Source: DATKMS01 sp041497995 (GTDB taxonomy: Bacteria; Desulfobacterota; Binatia; HRBIN30). Taken from it: a DNA stretch of 53,758 bases. Within the stretch, counting starts at the first letter, position 1; every line of letters starts with the position of its first letter. The stretch lies in the NCBI GenBank assembly GCA_041497995.1, contig JBGQHM010000003.1, positions 1 to 53,758 of the forward strand, given 5' to 3'. Shown in pieces: positions 1 through 8,161 of the stretch. The notes under the pieces were generated by a model. That model made no database searches and was not told the origin of the DNA. It saw nothing but the letters and a program-made list of their open reading frames with translations. The position numbers and the translations under genes were made by a program.

Positions 1-332
1 ACCACCTGTACGTCGTAGCGAAAGGGAGGGTACGGAAACGCCGACGGGGCTCCTTCGGCGAAGGGAAACGCGCCGTCGTCAGCCGTGCCCTTGACGTGGT
101 CGGGGCCAGCCAAGAGCTGCGCAAACGACTGCCCGGGCCCGATCTCTGCGACGGCGTGCGCCAGTCCCGCCTCCGCGACATAGAATGTCTCGAGGTCGCT
201 GCGCAGGTTGTATTGAATTGCCAGATCGGTGCGACTTTGCAGCGCCACCAAGGCGCCGAGTGGCAACAGAATCATTGAAATGCTGAGTGCGGCCACCAAG
301 GCGGTACCGCGCTGATTGCGCAGCGCGGTCAT
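1..332 (-). CDS. pilX: PilX-like minor pilin assembly protein, partial (C-terminus beyond window)
   Basis: This frame stays open from an ATG at 332 to the window edge, giving about 110 residues. The N-terminus is short and basic (MTALRNQRG), followed at once by a hydrophobic helix of about 20 residues and then a soluble part with the AEAGLAHA stretch typical of PilX-type proteins, which help initiate type IV pilus assembly at the inner membrane. There is no Glu at +5 after the Gly, which is common in PilX and unlike the other minor pilins here. The ATG overlaps the stop of the upstream pilW-like gene (ATGA), so it is the last visible member of a translationally coupled fimT-pilV-pilW-pilX operon. 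The family call rests on context plus the N-terminal pattern; the rest of the gene is not visible. Confidence 0.75.
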   Translation of the reverse strand, partial: MTALRNQRGTALVAALSISMILLPLGALVALQSRTDLAIQYNLRSDLETFYVAEAGLAHAVAEIGPGQSFAQLLAGPDHVKGTADDGAFPFAEGAPSAFPYPPFRYDVQV

Positions 333-934
333 TGGTTGCGTAGGCAGACACTGGTGAAGGCCGCGGAGCGCAGCGGCGCCGTTGCTGCGGGGTCGGGGTT
401 GGTGAATTCGAGCCGCAGTGCCAGATCAATGCGGTGTACGCGCAACAGTTCTGCGGCTGTCATGCCGGCGGATCCAGGAGTTATCTCGGCACCGGCGGTA
501 TCGAAGTACGCGAAGCGGAAACCCATGGGCGCGACGTTGCGGACGAACGGCTGCGGGCTCGCCCCTCCGGTGGCGCGCTTGAGCTGATGCGCCGTCTCGT
601 CGTAGCTGTATGCGATACGTTCGTTGCTGTCGGTCGTATCGCCGTCGCCGTTGAGGTCGCTGACCACGTCGACGCGATCGGGCGCGGCCGCGCGCAGGGG
701 CGGCAGCGGCACGCCGGCGGCACTGAATCCCGCCATGCGCAGCTCGCGGACCATGACGTCGAGCGTCATGACCGTTGCTTCTTGGGCATCGCTCTTGATT
801 GCTTGCACACGGCTGGTCATGAGCGCCGCGCGCGCAAAGCTGTAAGAGATCGCCATCAGGATAGAGATGAACATGGTGCTCACTAGCAGCTCAACGAGCG
901 TTGCACCGCGTGGAGGTGTCCGGCCGACCGTCAC
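329..934 (-). CDS. pilW: PilW-like minor pilin
   Basis: About 201 residues. The prepilin signature is G-ATLVELLVS at residues 10-19 (Gly at -1, Glu at +5), followed by a hydrophobic helix and a PilW-like globular region with an Asp-rich DLNGDGDTTDSNE stretch that may bind a metal. The protein should be cleaved by PilD and act in the pilus tip or priming complex. I chose the GTG at 934 because it overlaps the stop of the preceding pilV (GTGA), leaving a normal 10-residue leader; the frame itself is open much further upstream through pilV. Its own stop overlaps the pilX start. Assignment to PilW rather than another minor pilin is by order and length. Confidence 0.8.
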   Translation of the reverse strand: MTVGRTPPRGATLVELLVSTMFISILMAISYSFARAALMTSRVQAIKSDAQEATVMTLDVMVRELRMAGFSAAGVPLPPLRAAAPDRVDVVSDLNGDGDTTDSNERIAYSYDETAHQLKRATGGASPQPFVRNVAPMGFRFAYFDTAGAEITPGSAGMTAAELLRVHRIDLALRLEFTNPDPAATAPLRSAAFTSVCLRNQ

Positions 935-1278
935 TGTCGTACCAACGTGTGTAGTTGAACGCTGTGCGGGGCCCCGTCGCTCCACGAGACCGTGACCTCG
1001 AGACGCTGCACGCCGGGGTGCCCGCTCCAGGGGGCCGCTGTGCCGGAACGCTCGAAGCCGGTACTGCTCGAGATTGGACGGAGGGTGTGCCCGGCGCGCA
1101 ACTGCTCGATGCCTTCGGCTGCGAGTTGTGCCGCCTGCATCCACCGTTCGCTCTGCGCGCGCACATGCATTGCGCCGACGAGGGTTTGGGTCACCGCGAG
1201 AGCGACCGCCGATAGGAACAGGGTGGCAACCATGACTTCGATCAAGCTGAACCCGGCCACTGTCCACTGTCTGCGCAC
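931..1278 (-). CDS. pilV: PilV-like minor pilin / type IV pilus modification protein
   Basis: 115 residues with a textbook class III leader: MRRQWTVAG then FSLIEVMVA, so Gly at -1, Phe at +1 and Glu at +5. The hydrophobic helix runs to about residue 35, and AEGIEQLRAG follows, a pattern shared by PilV proteins. The GTG start at 1278 overlaps the stop of the upstream fimT gene (TAGTG), and its own stop overlaps the GTG of pilW, so translation is probably coupled along the operon. It is expected at the pilus tip complex after processing by PilD. Length is at the short end for PilV. Confidence 0.82.
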   Translation of the reverse strand: MRRQWTVAGFSLIEVMVATLFLSAVALAVTQTLVGAMHVRAQSERWMQAAQLAAEGIEQLRAGHTLRPISSSTGFERSGTAAPWSGHPGVQRLEVTVSWSDGAPHSVQLHTLVRQ

Positions 1279-1721
1279 TACTGCACCCGTACCTGTCCGG
1301 CGATGTCAACGACGACGCTACGGCTGCTGCCTTCGCGATTCTGCAACGTGATTGTTCCGAAGCTTCCTGCGTTGCCACGTGGGCGAAAGCTGATCGTCGA
1401 GTCGCGCGATGTGCAATCGAGGACCGCGATGCCTGCGGGGAGCGCCACGGGCTTTCCCTCGTCGTCGTACGTGTTGCCGTTCTGTCGCTGCCGTCGGTAG
1501 GTGGTGCCGCCGTTGACGAACAGGATGCGATGATTGACGTTTTGGGCGACCGCCCGCGTGCGTGTGACCTGCAGGTCCATGAATACCTGCCGTGTGGCCG
1601 CGGCGAGATCCAGGCTCGGGCGCAGGGCATTGTGGCTGAGCACGCCCACGCCCGCCAGGACTGAGGCGAGGGCCAGTGTGACCACCAGTTCCAGGATCGT
1701 GAGCCCGTCCGTGTCGGCCAT
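1278..1721 (-). CDS. fimT: GspH/FimT-family pseudopilin
   Basis: 147 residues from the ATG at 1721. The leader is MADTDG followed by LTILELVV (Gly -1, Glu +5), then a hydrophobic helix. The C-terminal part has FRPRGNAGSFGTITLQNREG and ends VVDIAGQVRVQ, the beta-rich ending characteristic of GspH/FimT proteins. An upstream in-frame codon at 1784 would add 21 residues ahead of the leader and is unlikely; GGAAAG lies about 11 bases upstream of the chosen ATG. It is the first gene of the minor pilin operon. Confidence 0.85.
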   Translation of the reverse strand: MADTDGLTILELVVTLALASVLAGVGVLSHNALRPSLDLAAATRQVFMDLQVTRTRAVAQNVNHRILFVNGGTTYRRQRQNGNTYDDEGKPVALPAGIAVLDCTSRDSTISFRPRGNAGSFGTITLQNREGSSRSVVVDIAGQVRVQ

Positions 1722-1750
1722 CGAGCAGCGCGCTTTCCAAGATCGCCTTG

Positions 1751-1783
1751 TGTATAGTAGCATCAATGTGTCACTACTATACA
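1751..1783. promoter_or_regulatory. 10-bp perfect inverted repeat upstream of the minor pilin operon
   Basis: TGTATAGTAG (1751-1760) and CTACTATACA (1774-1783) are exact reverse complements separated by 13 bases, within an AT-rich island that stands out from the GC-rich surroundings. On the minus strand TTGACT (1795-1800) and TATAGT (1776-1781) lie here, but their 13-base spacing is short for sigma70, so I call a promoter/operator region without fixing the boxes. A transcription factor operator controlling fimT-pilX is the simplest reading; an RNA hairpin in the leader is the alternative. Confidence 0.5.
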
Positions 1784-1796
1784 ATATAGATAAAAG

Positions 1797-2063
1797 TCAA
1801 GAAGAGAATACGCTGCACGACGTGAAGAGTGGTATCGGCGGTAGAGGGCCGATAGTCAGGATCGGCGCCACGCTCCAGAACCGCGCGCCGCCCGGATTTG
1901 TTAGCGACGTCGCCCCGATGAGGTCCGCAAGGATGATGGTGACGACCTTGCGCGCCTCGGCCTGGGCGGCAGGGCGAGCGGGCTGTGCGCCGAGTGCGGC
2001 GCCGCAGTCGCCGCAAAATTTCTTGCCAGCCGGATTGTCGCTCCCGCAGCGTGAACAGGTCAT
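1797..2063 (-). pseudogene. Truncated zinc-ribbon nucleotide cyclase remnant
   Basis: The first 24 residues form a zinc ribbon (CSRCGSDNPAGKKFCGDCG, two CxxC pairs). Residues 38-55 match the first strand of a class III cyclase domain (RKVVTIILADLIGATSLT, with the metal-binding Asp). After that, similarity to the family ends abruptly and about 30 unrelated residues lead to a stop. Full members of this family normally run several hundred to over a thousand residues, so this is the 5' end of a broken gene. It lies on the same strand just downstream of the intact kinase-cyclase gene, which begins with the same kind of ribbon. Confidence 0.7.
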
Positions 2064-2118
2064 GTCGCCTTCACCTGGCGCGGATCCCTCAGTCGCGCGT
2101 CACTCGGCGTTCCAAATC

Positions 2119-5100
2119 TTACGCCTCCCACGCCACGGCGTGCAGCGGGTAGGTACCCGCGAGCCCCTTCAGCACCACGTCGCGACTCTCGCCGAAGCGG
2201 ATTGTCCCGCTCGGTTCGACCGCCGCTCTCAGTATCGCCGAAATCAGGATTTCGCCGCCGAGCGCCTGCGCCGCGATGCGTGCGGCCAAGATCACCGTGC
2301 GGCCGAAGAACTTGTCACGATCGCGCAGGGCTTCGCCGGTGTGCAAGCCGATCCGCACGCGGATGGGCTGCTCCACGTGCGCCGCGCTGTAGCTCGCGAA
2401 CGCGCGCTGAATCGCGATCGCGCAGCGCACGCCCTGAATCGCGCTCGGAAACGCCAGCAGGAAGCCGTCGCCCTGCAGCTCCAGCTCGTGGCCGCCGTGG
2501 GCGTGGAGCTGCTCGCGCACGATCGCGTTGTGCGCTTGGATGACCTTGAACGCTTCGCGGTCACCGAGGCGCTCGGTCATGTTGGTGAAGCCTTCCATGT
2601 CGCTGAACATCAGCGTCACCTGGCCCTCGACGGAGGTGTGTGCGTGCATGTCGGGTCGGCGTGACTCGACCGACGCGGCGACGATGTCGATCGAGCGGCC
2701 GAGGTCGGTTGCTTCCATGCCTTGCGCGCGCAGCTTCAGCGGCAGCGCCAGGTGGACCCAGCCCGCGAGCCCGAGCGCCTGACTGGTGGCCAATGATTCG
2801 CTGAGCAGCTGCAGTGCGTGTTCGGTATCCCCCGCGGCGCCGCGGGTGAGGCACATGCGTGCGTAGTCGATCTGCGCCCGCGCCAGCCACGTGCGCGCGC
2901 CCATGCGACGCTCGAAGGCGAGCGCCTGTTCGAAATGGCGAGTGGCGTCATCGAAGCGTTCCACCATCGCGGCAAGGTTACCGAGATGCCGGTCGGCACA
3001 GCCGTACGTCGTCGCCGTCGCGAAGAAGAGGCACGTGCCCTCGAACGGGCGGACGAGGTCGTAGAGCAGCGTCGCGGCCTCCAGATTACCCACGAGCAGA
3101 CAGGCGTCACACAGAAGCGCCAGATTCATGAGGTAGTTGCCGTCGCGGCGCAGCTTGGCGAAGCCGCCCAGCGCGACTTCTGCGAAGACCGCTCGCGCGT
3201 CGTCCTGATGGCCCATCTCGGCGAGGAAGCATGCGAGGTGGCATCGATAGGCGACCACAAACGGGAGGAGCTCCGCGCCGCGCCGGACGCCGCGCTCGAC
3301 GTCCGCCAGTCGACCCTGGAGGCGCCTCAGCGCGCCGATCTGGGTGGAGTATACCTGAAAGGTTCCTCCCATTCGCGAGCTGGGAAACAAGTCGAGCGCT
3401 GCCTGCATGTGGCGTTCCGCGTCGCCGAGCCGCCCCTCCCACAGCGCGCGCTGACACTGCATTGCTTCCGTCGTCGACCGCAACGCGCGGCTACGCAGCC
3501 GCTGCGCCAGCGCAGCGGCGCGCTCCTGCTCGCGTTCGGCGTCGGCACCCTCGCCCGATATGACGTGGCTCCGGTAGAGGGCGTGCCGCGCGAAAAATAT
3601 CGATTCCTCTCGTCCAGCCGCTTCCGCCGCGCGCAGCGCATCGAGGGCCAACTTACCAATCTCGGACAACGTTCGCGGGTCCGCTACCGCCGACGCACTA
3701 CCCAGCTCCCAGAAGAGCGCATGCGCCATGTCGTCCCCACTCCGCCGGGCAAGCTCGGCCATTTGCTCTGCTCTCGCGGTGCGCTCGATTTCGCTGTCGA
3801 GCCAGATGCGCGTTTGATTCATCCGGTTGAGCAACCGCAGCTTGAGCACGGCTTCACCGTCGTCCAATCGGTTCACCGTTTCTTGCAAAATCTGCCCGCG
3901 CTCTTCCGCCTCGGAGGGCACGAACGTCGTCTGCGCGGTCAAGCCGAGTGCCGCACGCGCAAGCAGCGTCGCGTCGTTGAGCGCGCGTGCCAGCCGCAGA
4001 GCGGCGCGACAGTTCTGGGCGGCCTGAGCGGGATCCCCGGAGGCGATCTGGGCTTCACCGAGCGCAATCAGCACCTCGCAGCGCCGTCGGTCATCGGGCG
4101 TCTCACCCAGCTCCAGCATCTGCAGGGCACGCTGATAGTGCGCAGCCGCCGCTTCGAACGCCAGCAGCTGATCGGCACGTTGGGCGGCGCGAATGGCGTA
4201 GTCCACCGCCTTCTGCAGGCTGCCGCTCGCCGCCGCTTCGCCGAAGTGGTGCGCCAACTCTGGCAAGTGACCCTCGATGCTGCCGCTGTGGAGGCGCTCG
4301 ATGGTTTCGCCGATGCGGCGGTGCAAGCGCACGCGCTGCACCGTGCGCAGCTCGTCGTAGAGCGTCTCGCGCACCAGCGCGTGGGCGAACCGGTAGCGTC
4401 CCGGAGCGTCGGCGACCTCGACCAGGATGCGAGCTTGCACCGCCTCGTCGAGCCGATCGAGGAGACGATCGAGCGATGCGTCGGAGGGGCCTTCGTCGCC
4501 GGCCGCGAGCGCATCCACGAGCTTCGCGTCGAACTCGCGTCCGACCGCGGCGGCGATGGTCAGGACTTGATTGCACGCTTCGGACAGGTGACGCAGGCGC
4601 TGGCCGACCACCGAGCGCACGCTCTGCGGAATCTCGATGCTCCACGACGCAATCGAGTCCGCCCGCGCCAGGCGGCCGTCGGTGTGCAGCAGGCGCACGA
4701 CTTCCTGCATGAAGAACGGATTGCCTTCGGTCTCGCGGAAGATCGCTTGCACGAGCGCGGCCGGCGGTCGGGTTCCCGCCGCCAACTCGATGAAGCGCGC
4801 AACGTCGCCTTCCTGCAGGCCGCGCAGCAGAGCGCGTTCGCTGCGCGGGTTGCGCGCCAACTCTGCCAGCGCCTCTTCCAATGGATGATGCCGCCCCAGC
4901 TCGATGTCGCGGTACGTGCCGACGAACAAGAGGCGCAGGTTGGCGATATCCTTGGCAAGGAACTGGAGCAAGAGCAGAGATGGCTTGTCGGCCCAGTGCA
5001 GGTCGTCCAGCACGAGGACGAGCGGACGGGCTTGCGCAGCGGCTTTGAAGAAGGCGCTCAGACTATCGAACAGACGGAAGCGCGCCTGTTCGGGTTCCAT

Positions 5101-6486
5101 GGGCGGCGTGACGGACAGACTCGCCGCGCTCCGCCGTAGCTCCGGTACCATGTCCGCAATGTCCGCCGCGCCCGGCCCCATCTCCGCCAGCCACGCACTC
5201 GGCTCGCGTGCCTGCACGTAGCTGCGCACGATCTGCACCCACGGCCAGTAGGCTGGCGCGCCCTCGCCCTCGTAGCAGCGGCCGACCAGCACCTCGGCGC
5301 CACGCAGGCGGGCGTAGGTGGCCAGCTCTTCGGTCATACGCGTCTTGCCGATCCCCGGCTCGCCGACCAGCGTGAGGAGCCGTCCGCGGCCGGCCAAGGC
5401 TTCGGCGAGCGTGGCGCGCAGCGTTTGGGTCTCGCGTTCGCGGCCGACAAACACGCCGCCAGCGAGGGCGTCGAGCGCGGTGGGCGACGTGCCGGGCGCC
5501 GCCGCGTCTGCCGGCGCTGCGGCGACGCGCACGCATGCCGCCAGAGCGCTGCGCACCGCACCGGCGCTTGCCGGACGCTCCTCCGGCGCCTTGGCCAGCA
5601 GTCGCAGAATCAGCTCATCGAGTTCCGCCGGCACCGCCGAGTTGTGGTGCGATGGTGCCACCGCTGCGGCTTGCAGGTGTTGGCCGATGACGGCGACGGG
5701 GTCGTCGCCGAGAAACGGCGGCCGCCCGGCGACCATCTCGTAGAGCACGACGCCGAGCGCGTAGAGATCGGCCTGCGCCGTCACCGCGCCGCCCAGCGCC
5801 TGTTCCGGAGCCATGTAGGTGACCGTCCCCACCATCATCCCCGGCTGTGTCAAGCGCGACTCCGCGAGTGACAGCGCGAGTCCGAAATCGCCGAGCTTCG
5901 CTGTGCCGTCTGCCGTCAGCCACACGTTCGCCGACTTCACATCACGGTGCACGACGCCGCGTCGGTGCGCGTGTTCGAGCGCCTGACAGATCTGGTCGGC
6001 GATGCGAAGGGCCTCGGCGATTGGCAGATGGCGGGTCTGTTGTTCCGCTGCCACTCGCTGCAGATCCTCCACACTCCCGCCCGCCATGAACTGACTCACA
6101 ATGTAGAGGGTCCCGTTTTCTTCGCCGCTGTCGTGCACCGTGACGATGTGCGGATGATCACCGAGGTCCGCCATCGCCTGGGCCTCGCGATGGACGCGCA
6201 AGCGGCCCGCGTCGTCGAGCCCGTCCGTCTTGATGACGGCGAGCGCTACGTCGCGATCCAGTCGCATGTCGTGCGCCAGGTAGACGCGCTTGCGCGCGCC
6301 CTCGCCGAGCAGACGTTGCACCTGATAGCGTCCGGAAGCGAAGGACGCTGGAAGGGGGTCAGGGGTGAGGGTGTTTGCTATTGGAGGCGGAGGCACGGAC
6401 GGCGTACTGCCTGCGAGCACGGCGCCGCATTCCTCGCAGAATTTCGCCCCCGGGTTGTTCTCGTGTTGGCAGGCCGGGCAGTGCAT
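2119..6486 (-). CDS. Zinc ribbon - Ser/Thr kinase - STAND ATPase - TPR - nucleotide cyclase fusion protein
   Basis: 1455 residues. Domains in order: zinc ribbon (residues 3-24, CPAC...CEEC); Ser/Thr protein kinase (about 54-315) with glycine loop GEGARK, VIK Lys86, HRD at 180-182, DFG at 200-202 and APE at about 226; AAA/STAND ATPase (about 345-650) with Walker A GEPGIGKT and Walker B LVLDDLHWAD; a helical TPR-like region (about 760-1230); class III cyclase domain at the C-terminus (about 1265-1455) with metal-binding FSDMEGFT and LQGDGFLLAF. The kinase looks catalytically complete. In the cyclase the usual transition-state Asn of the VNLAAR motif is Ile (TVILAAR), and Glu sits at the purine-specifying position before GDG, so cyclase activity and substrate are uncertain. 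No membrane segment is seen. I use ATG 6486; a TTG one codon earlier is also possible. Upstream and downstream lie decayed relatives. Confidence 0.9.
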   Translation of the reverse strand: MHCPACQHENNPGAKFCEECGAVLAGSTPSVPPPPIANTLTPDPLPASFASGRYQVQRLLGEGARKRVYLAHDMRLDRDVALAVIKTDGLDDAGRLRVHREAQAMADLGDHPHIVTVHDSGEENGTLYIVSQFMAGGSVEDLQRVAAEQQTRHLPIAEALRIADQICQALEHAHRRGVVHRDVKSANVWLTADGTAKLGDFGLALSLAESRLTQPGMMVGTVTYMAPEQALGGAVTAQADLYALGVVLYEMVAGRPPFLGDDPVAVIGQHLQAAAVAPSHHNSAVPAELDELILRLLAKAPEERPASAGAVRSALAACVRVAAAPADAAAPGTSPTALDALAGGVFVGRERETQTLRATLAEALAGRGRLLTLVGEPGIGKTRMTEELATYARLRGAEVLVGRCYEGEGAPAYWPWVQIVRSYVQAREPSAWLAEMGPGAADIADMVPELRRSAASLSVTPPMEPEQARFRLFDSLSAFFKAAAQARPLVLVLDDLHWADKPSLLLLQFLAKDIANLRLLFVGTYRDIELGRHHPLEEALAELARNPRSERALLRGLQEGDVARFIELAAGTRPPAALVQAIFRETEGNPFFMQEVVRLLHTDGRLARADSIASWSIEIPQSVRSVVGQRLRHLSEACNQVLTIAAAVGREFDAKLVDALAAGDEGPSDASLDRLLDRLDEAVQARILVEVADAPGRYRFAHALVRETLYDELRTVQRVRLHRRIGETIERLHSGSIEGHLPELAHHFGEAAASGSLQKAVDYAIRAAQRADQLLAFEAAAAHYQRALQMLELGETPDDRRRCEVLIALGEAQIASGDPAQAAQNCRAALRLARALNDATLLARAALGLTAQTTFVPSEAEERGQILQETVNRLDDGEAVLKLRLLNRMNQTRIWLDSEIERTARAEQMAELARRSGDDMAHALFWELGSASAVADPRTLSEIGKLALDALRAAEAAGREESIFFARHALYRSHVISGEGADAEREQERAAALAQRLRSRALRSTTEAMQCQRALWEGRLGDAERHMQAALDLFPSSRMGGTFQVYSTQIGALRRLQGRLADVERGVRRGAELLPFVVAYRCHLACFLAEMGHQDDARAVFAEVALGGFAKLRRDGNYLMNLALLCDACLLVGNLEAATLLYDLVRPFEGTCLFFATATTYGCADRHLGNLAAMVERFDDATRHFEQALAFERRMGARTWLARAQIDYARMCLTRGAAGDTEHALQLLSESLATSQALGLAGWVHLALPLKLRAQGMEATDLGRSIDIVAASVESRRPDMHAHTSVEGQVTLMFSDMEGFTNMTERLGDREAFKVIQAHNAIVREQLHAHGGHELELQGDGFLLAFPSAIQGVRCAIAIQRAFASYSAAHVEQPIRVRIGLHTGEALRDRDKFFGRTVILAARIAAQALGGEILISAILRAAVEPSGTIRFGESRDVVLKGLAGTYPLHAVAWEA

Positions 6487-6490
6487 CAAC

Positions 6491-6680
6491 TCACCACAGC
6501 AACTCCCAGGTCCCGACCGGCGCCTGAATACCCTTCAACGATGTCTCGCCGCGGTCGCTGAACAGAAAGTCTTTGTCGGTCACGAGCTGGCGGACGACAT
6601 CGGCGACGACGATCTGCCCGCAGTCCAGACAGAAAACTCGCCTGCGCGGGATTGTCGTGACTGCACGCCGCACAGATCAT
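6491..6680 (-). pseudogene. Frameshifted internal-deletion remnant of a zinc-ribbon cyclase
   Basis: From an ATG at 6680 the frame reads MICAACSHDNPAQAS, the first half of a zinc ribbon. Dropping one T from the TTTT run (6633-6636) restores FCLDCGQIV, the second half. The restored frame then passes directly into VVRQLVTDKDFLF and SDRGETSLKG, which is the C-terminal end of a class III cyclase domain, and stops at 6491. So about 24 residues of the gene's start are joined to its last 36 or so, with the middle missing, plus a one-base frameshift. It lies 4 bases upstream of the intact kinase-cyclase gene on the same strand. Confidence 0.7.
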
Positions 6681-6810
6681 CACGGTTCTCTCTACTGCCG
6701 ATGCGGTTCCCAACACAACGTCACGGCTCGCGGCCAACGTCGAAGCGTCGGAGCACACAGCTCGGTCGCGACCTTTACCCCGTGCGGCTGCATGCGATAA
6801 GGATTGCTTC

Positions 6811-7322
6811 ATGTCGGGTACTCTTACGGTGCTCTTCACCGATCTGGTCGGCTCCACGGAGTTGCTCGCGCAGCTCGGTGACGATGCGATGCAGGCGGTA
6901 CGCCGCCGGCACTTCGCCGTGCTCGGTGATGGGGTGGCGGCGCACCGTGGCGAGGTGGTGAAGTCGCTCGGCGACGGCATCATGGCGGTGTTCGCGAGTG
7001 CTACCGACGCGGTCGGCTGATCGCCTTCCTTCTGCAATCCTGCCTGGCGGCGGCCGATCGAGATCTGGGCGCCCTCGCCGCCACGATGGGACGTCTCGCC
7101 GACGCCGAGCGCCACCTGCTCGCGGCCGAGCAGCTGGAGGAGCGGTTCGGCGCCCCGCCGCTGGTGGCGCGCACGCGTCTAGCGCTGGCGCGGGTGCTGC
7201 TGCAGCGGGGCGGCGCTGCGGACCGCGAGCGGGCGCGCGGACTCCTGGCTCATGTCGTCGGCGCTGCCGCCGCCATGGGCATGGCCGGCGTCGAGCGTGA
7301 TGCACGGGCGCTGCTCACGTAA
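6811..7322 (+). pseudogene. Internal-deletion remnant of a cyclase-ATPase-TPR signalling gene
   Basis: Two frames are needed. The first (6811-7020) starts MSGTLTVLFTDLVGSTELL and contains EVVKSLGDGIMAVFASATDAV, the N-terminal half of a class III cyclase domain with both metal-binding Asp regions, then hits a stop. The second frame, readable from about 7014 to the stop at 7320-7322, gives a TPR-like helical segment (GRLADAERHLLAAEQLEERF onward) of the kind found at the C-terminus of cyclase-ATPase-TPR proteins. The cyclase end, the whole ATPase domain and most TPRs are missing. It is divergent from the minus-strand remnant at 6491-6680. Confidence 0.7.
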
Positions 7323-7390
7323 CAACCGAACTGCCCATGCACGGCGAGCGCAACGGGCCGCTGTATGACCTGTCGAATTGCGGAAGGGCG

Positions 7391-8158
7391 CTAGGCAGCA
7401 AAGCCGATCTGCAGGTACCAACGGATCAGTGCGTCGCCGAAGAACAGCGCGCAGGCCGCGCCAAGGGCAAGGAATGGTCCGAAGGGAATCGGCAGCCGCG
7501 AATCGGCGCCGCGGGCGAGAATCAGCGCAATGCCAATGAGTGCACCGCTGAAGGAGCCGAGGATGAGAGTGACAAGGACGCCCCGCCAGCCGAGGAAGGC
7601 CCCGATCATCGCGAGCAGCTTGATGTCGCCCCCTCCCATGCCTTCCCGCCCGGTCCAGGCGTGGTAGCCGACCGCCACGAGGTAGAGAAGGCCACCGCCC
7701 AACGCGCTACCAATGAGGCTGTCGACAAGCGGCACGCCGCAGCCGATTGCGGAGAACACGATGCCAACGACGACACCGGGGAGGCTGATCACGTCTGGAA
7801 TGATCTGATGGTCAATGTCGATGAACGTGATGACGATCAACGCGCCGGCAAACAATCCGTAGACCGCCAAGGTGGGTGAGAGCCCGAAATGGTAGAGCAG
7901 CACCATCGCGGTGCAGCCTGTGAGCAGTTCGACTGTGGGATAGCGCAGCGAGATGCGGGCGTCGCAGGCATGGCAGCGTCCACGCAGGAGCAGGTAGCCC
8001 AGCATCGGAATGTTGTCGCGTCTGCGAATGGTGGTGCCGCACGCCGGGCAGTGAGACGCCGGAAAGACGATGGACTCCCCCAACGGCAACCGCCAGATGC
8101 ACACGTTCAAGAAGCTGCCGACGGCGGCGCCGAACAGGAAGGCGAGCAGGAAGAGCAT
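7391..8158 (-). CDS. pilD: Prepilin peptidase / N-methyltransferase PilD
   Basis: 255 residues, usual length for the family. The N-terminal cytoplasmic loop carries two CxxC pairs (CPAC and CHAC, about residues 35-75), and the two aspartyl protease motifs are present: FIDIDHQIIPD (about residue 110-120) and GGGDIKLL (about 170). Around seven to eight hydrophobic segments place it in the inner membrane. It cleaves the leader of PilA and the minor pilins after Gly and methylates the new N-terminus. It is the last gene of the main pil cluster, three bases after the TMTC-like gene; no clear Shine-Dalgarno is visible, so it may rely on coupling. Confidence 0.95.
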   Translation of the reverse strand: MLFLLAFLFGAAVGSFLNVCIWRLPLGESIVFPASHCPACGTTIRRRDNIPMLGYLLLRGRCHACDARISLRYPTVELLTGCTAMVLLYHFGLSPTLAVYGLFAGALIVITFIDIDHQIIPDVISLPGVVVGIVFSAIGCGVPLVDSLIGSALGGGLLYLVAVGYHAWTGREGMGGGDIKLLAMIGAFLGWRGVLVTLILGSFSGALIGIALILARGADSRLPIPFGPFLALGAACALFFGDALIRWYLQIGFAA

Positions 8159-8161
8159 CGG

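Noticed and set aside
2818..5139. A 773-codon open frame on the plus strand
   Set aside because: It lies entirely antisense to the kinase-cyclase gene, whose frame carries full domain motifs. Its composition (Arg, Ala, Gln, Glu) is that of a GC-rich shadow frame, and no domain is seen.
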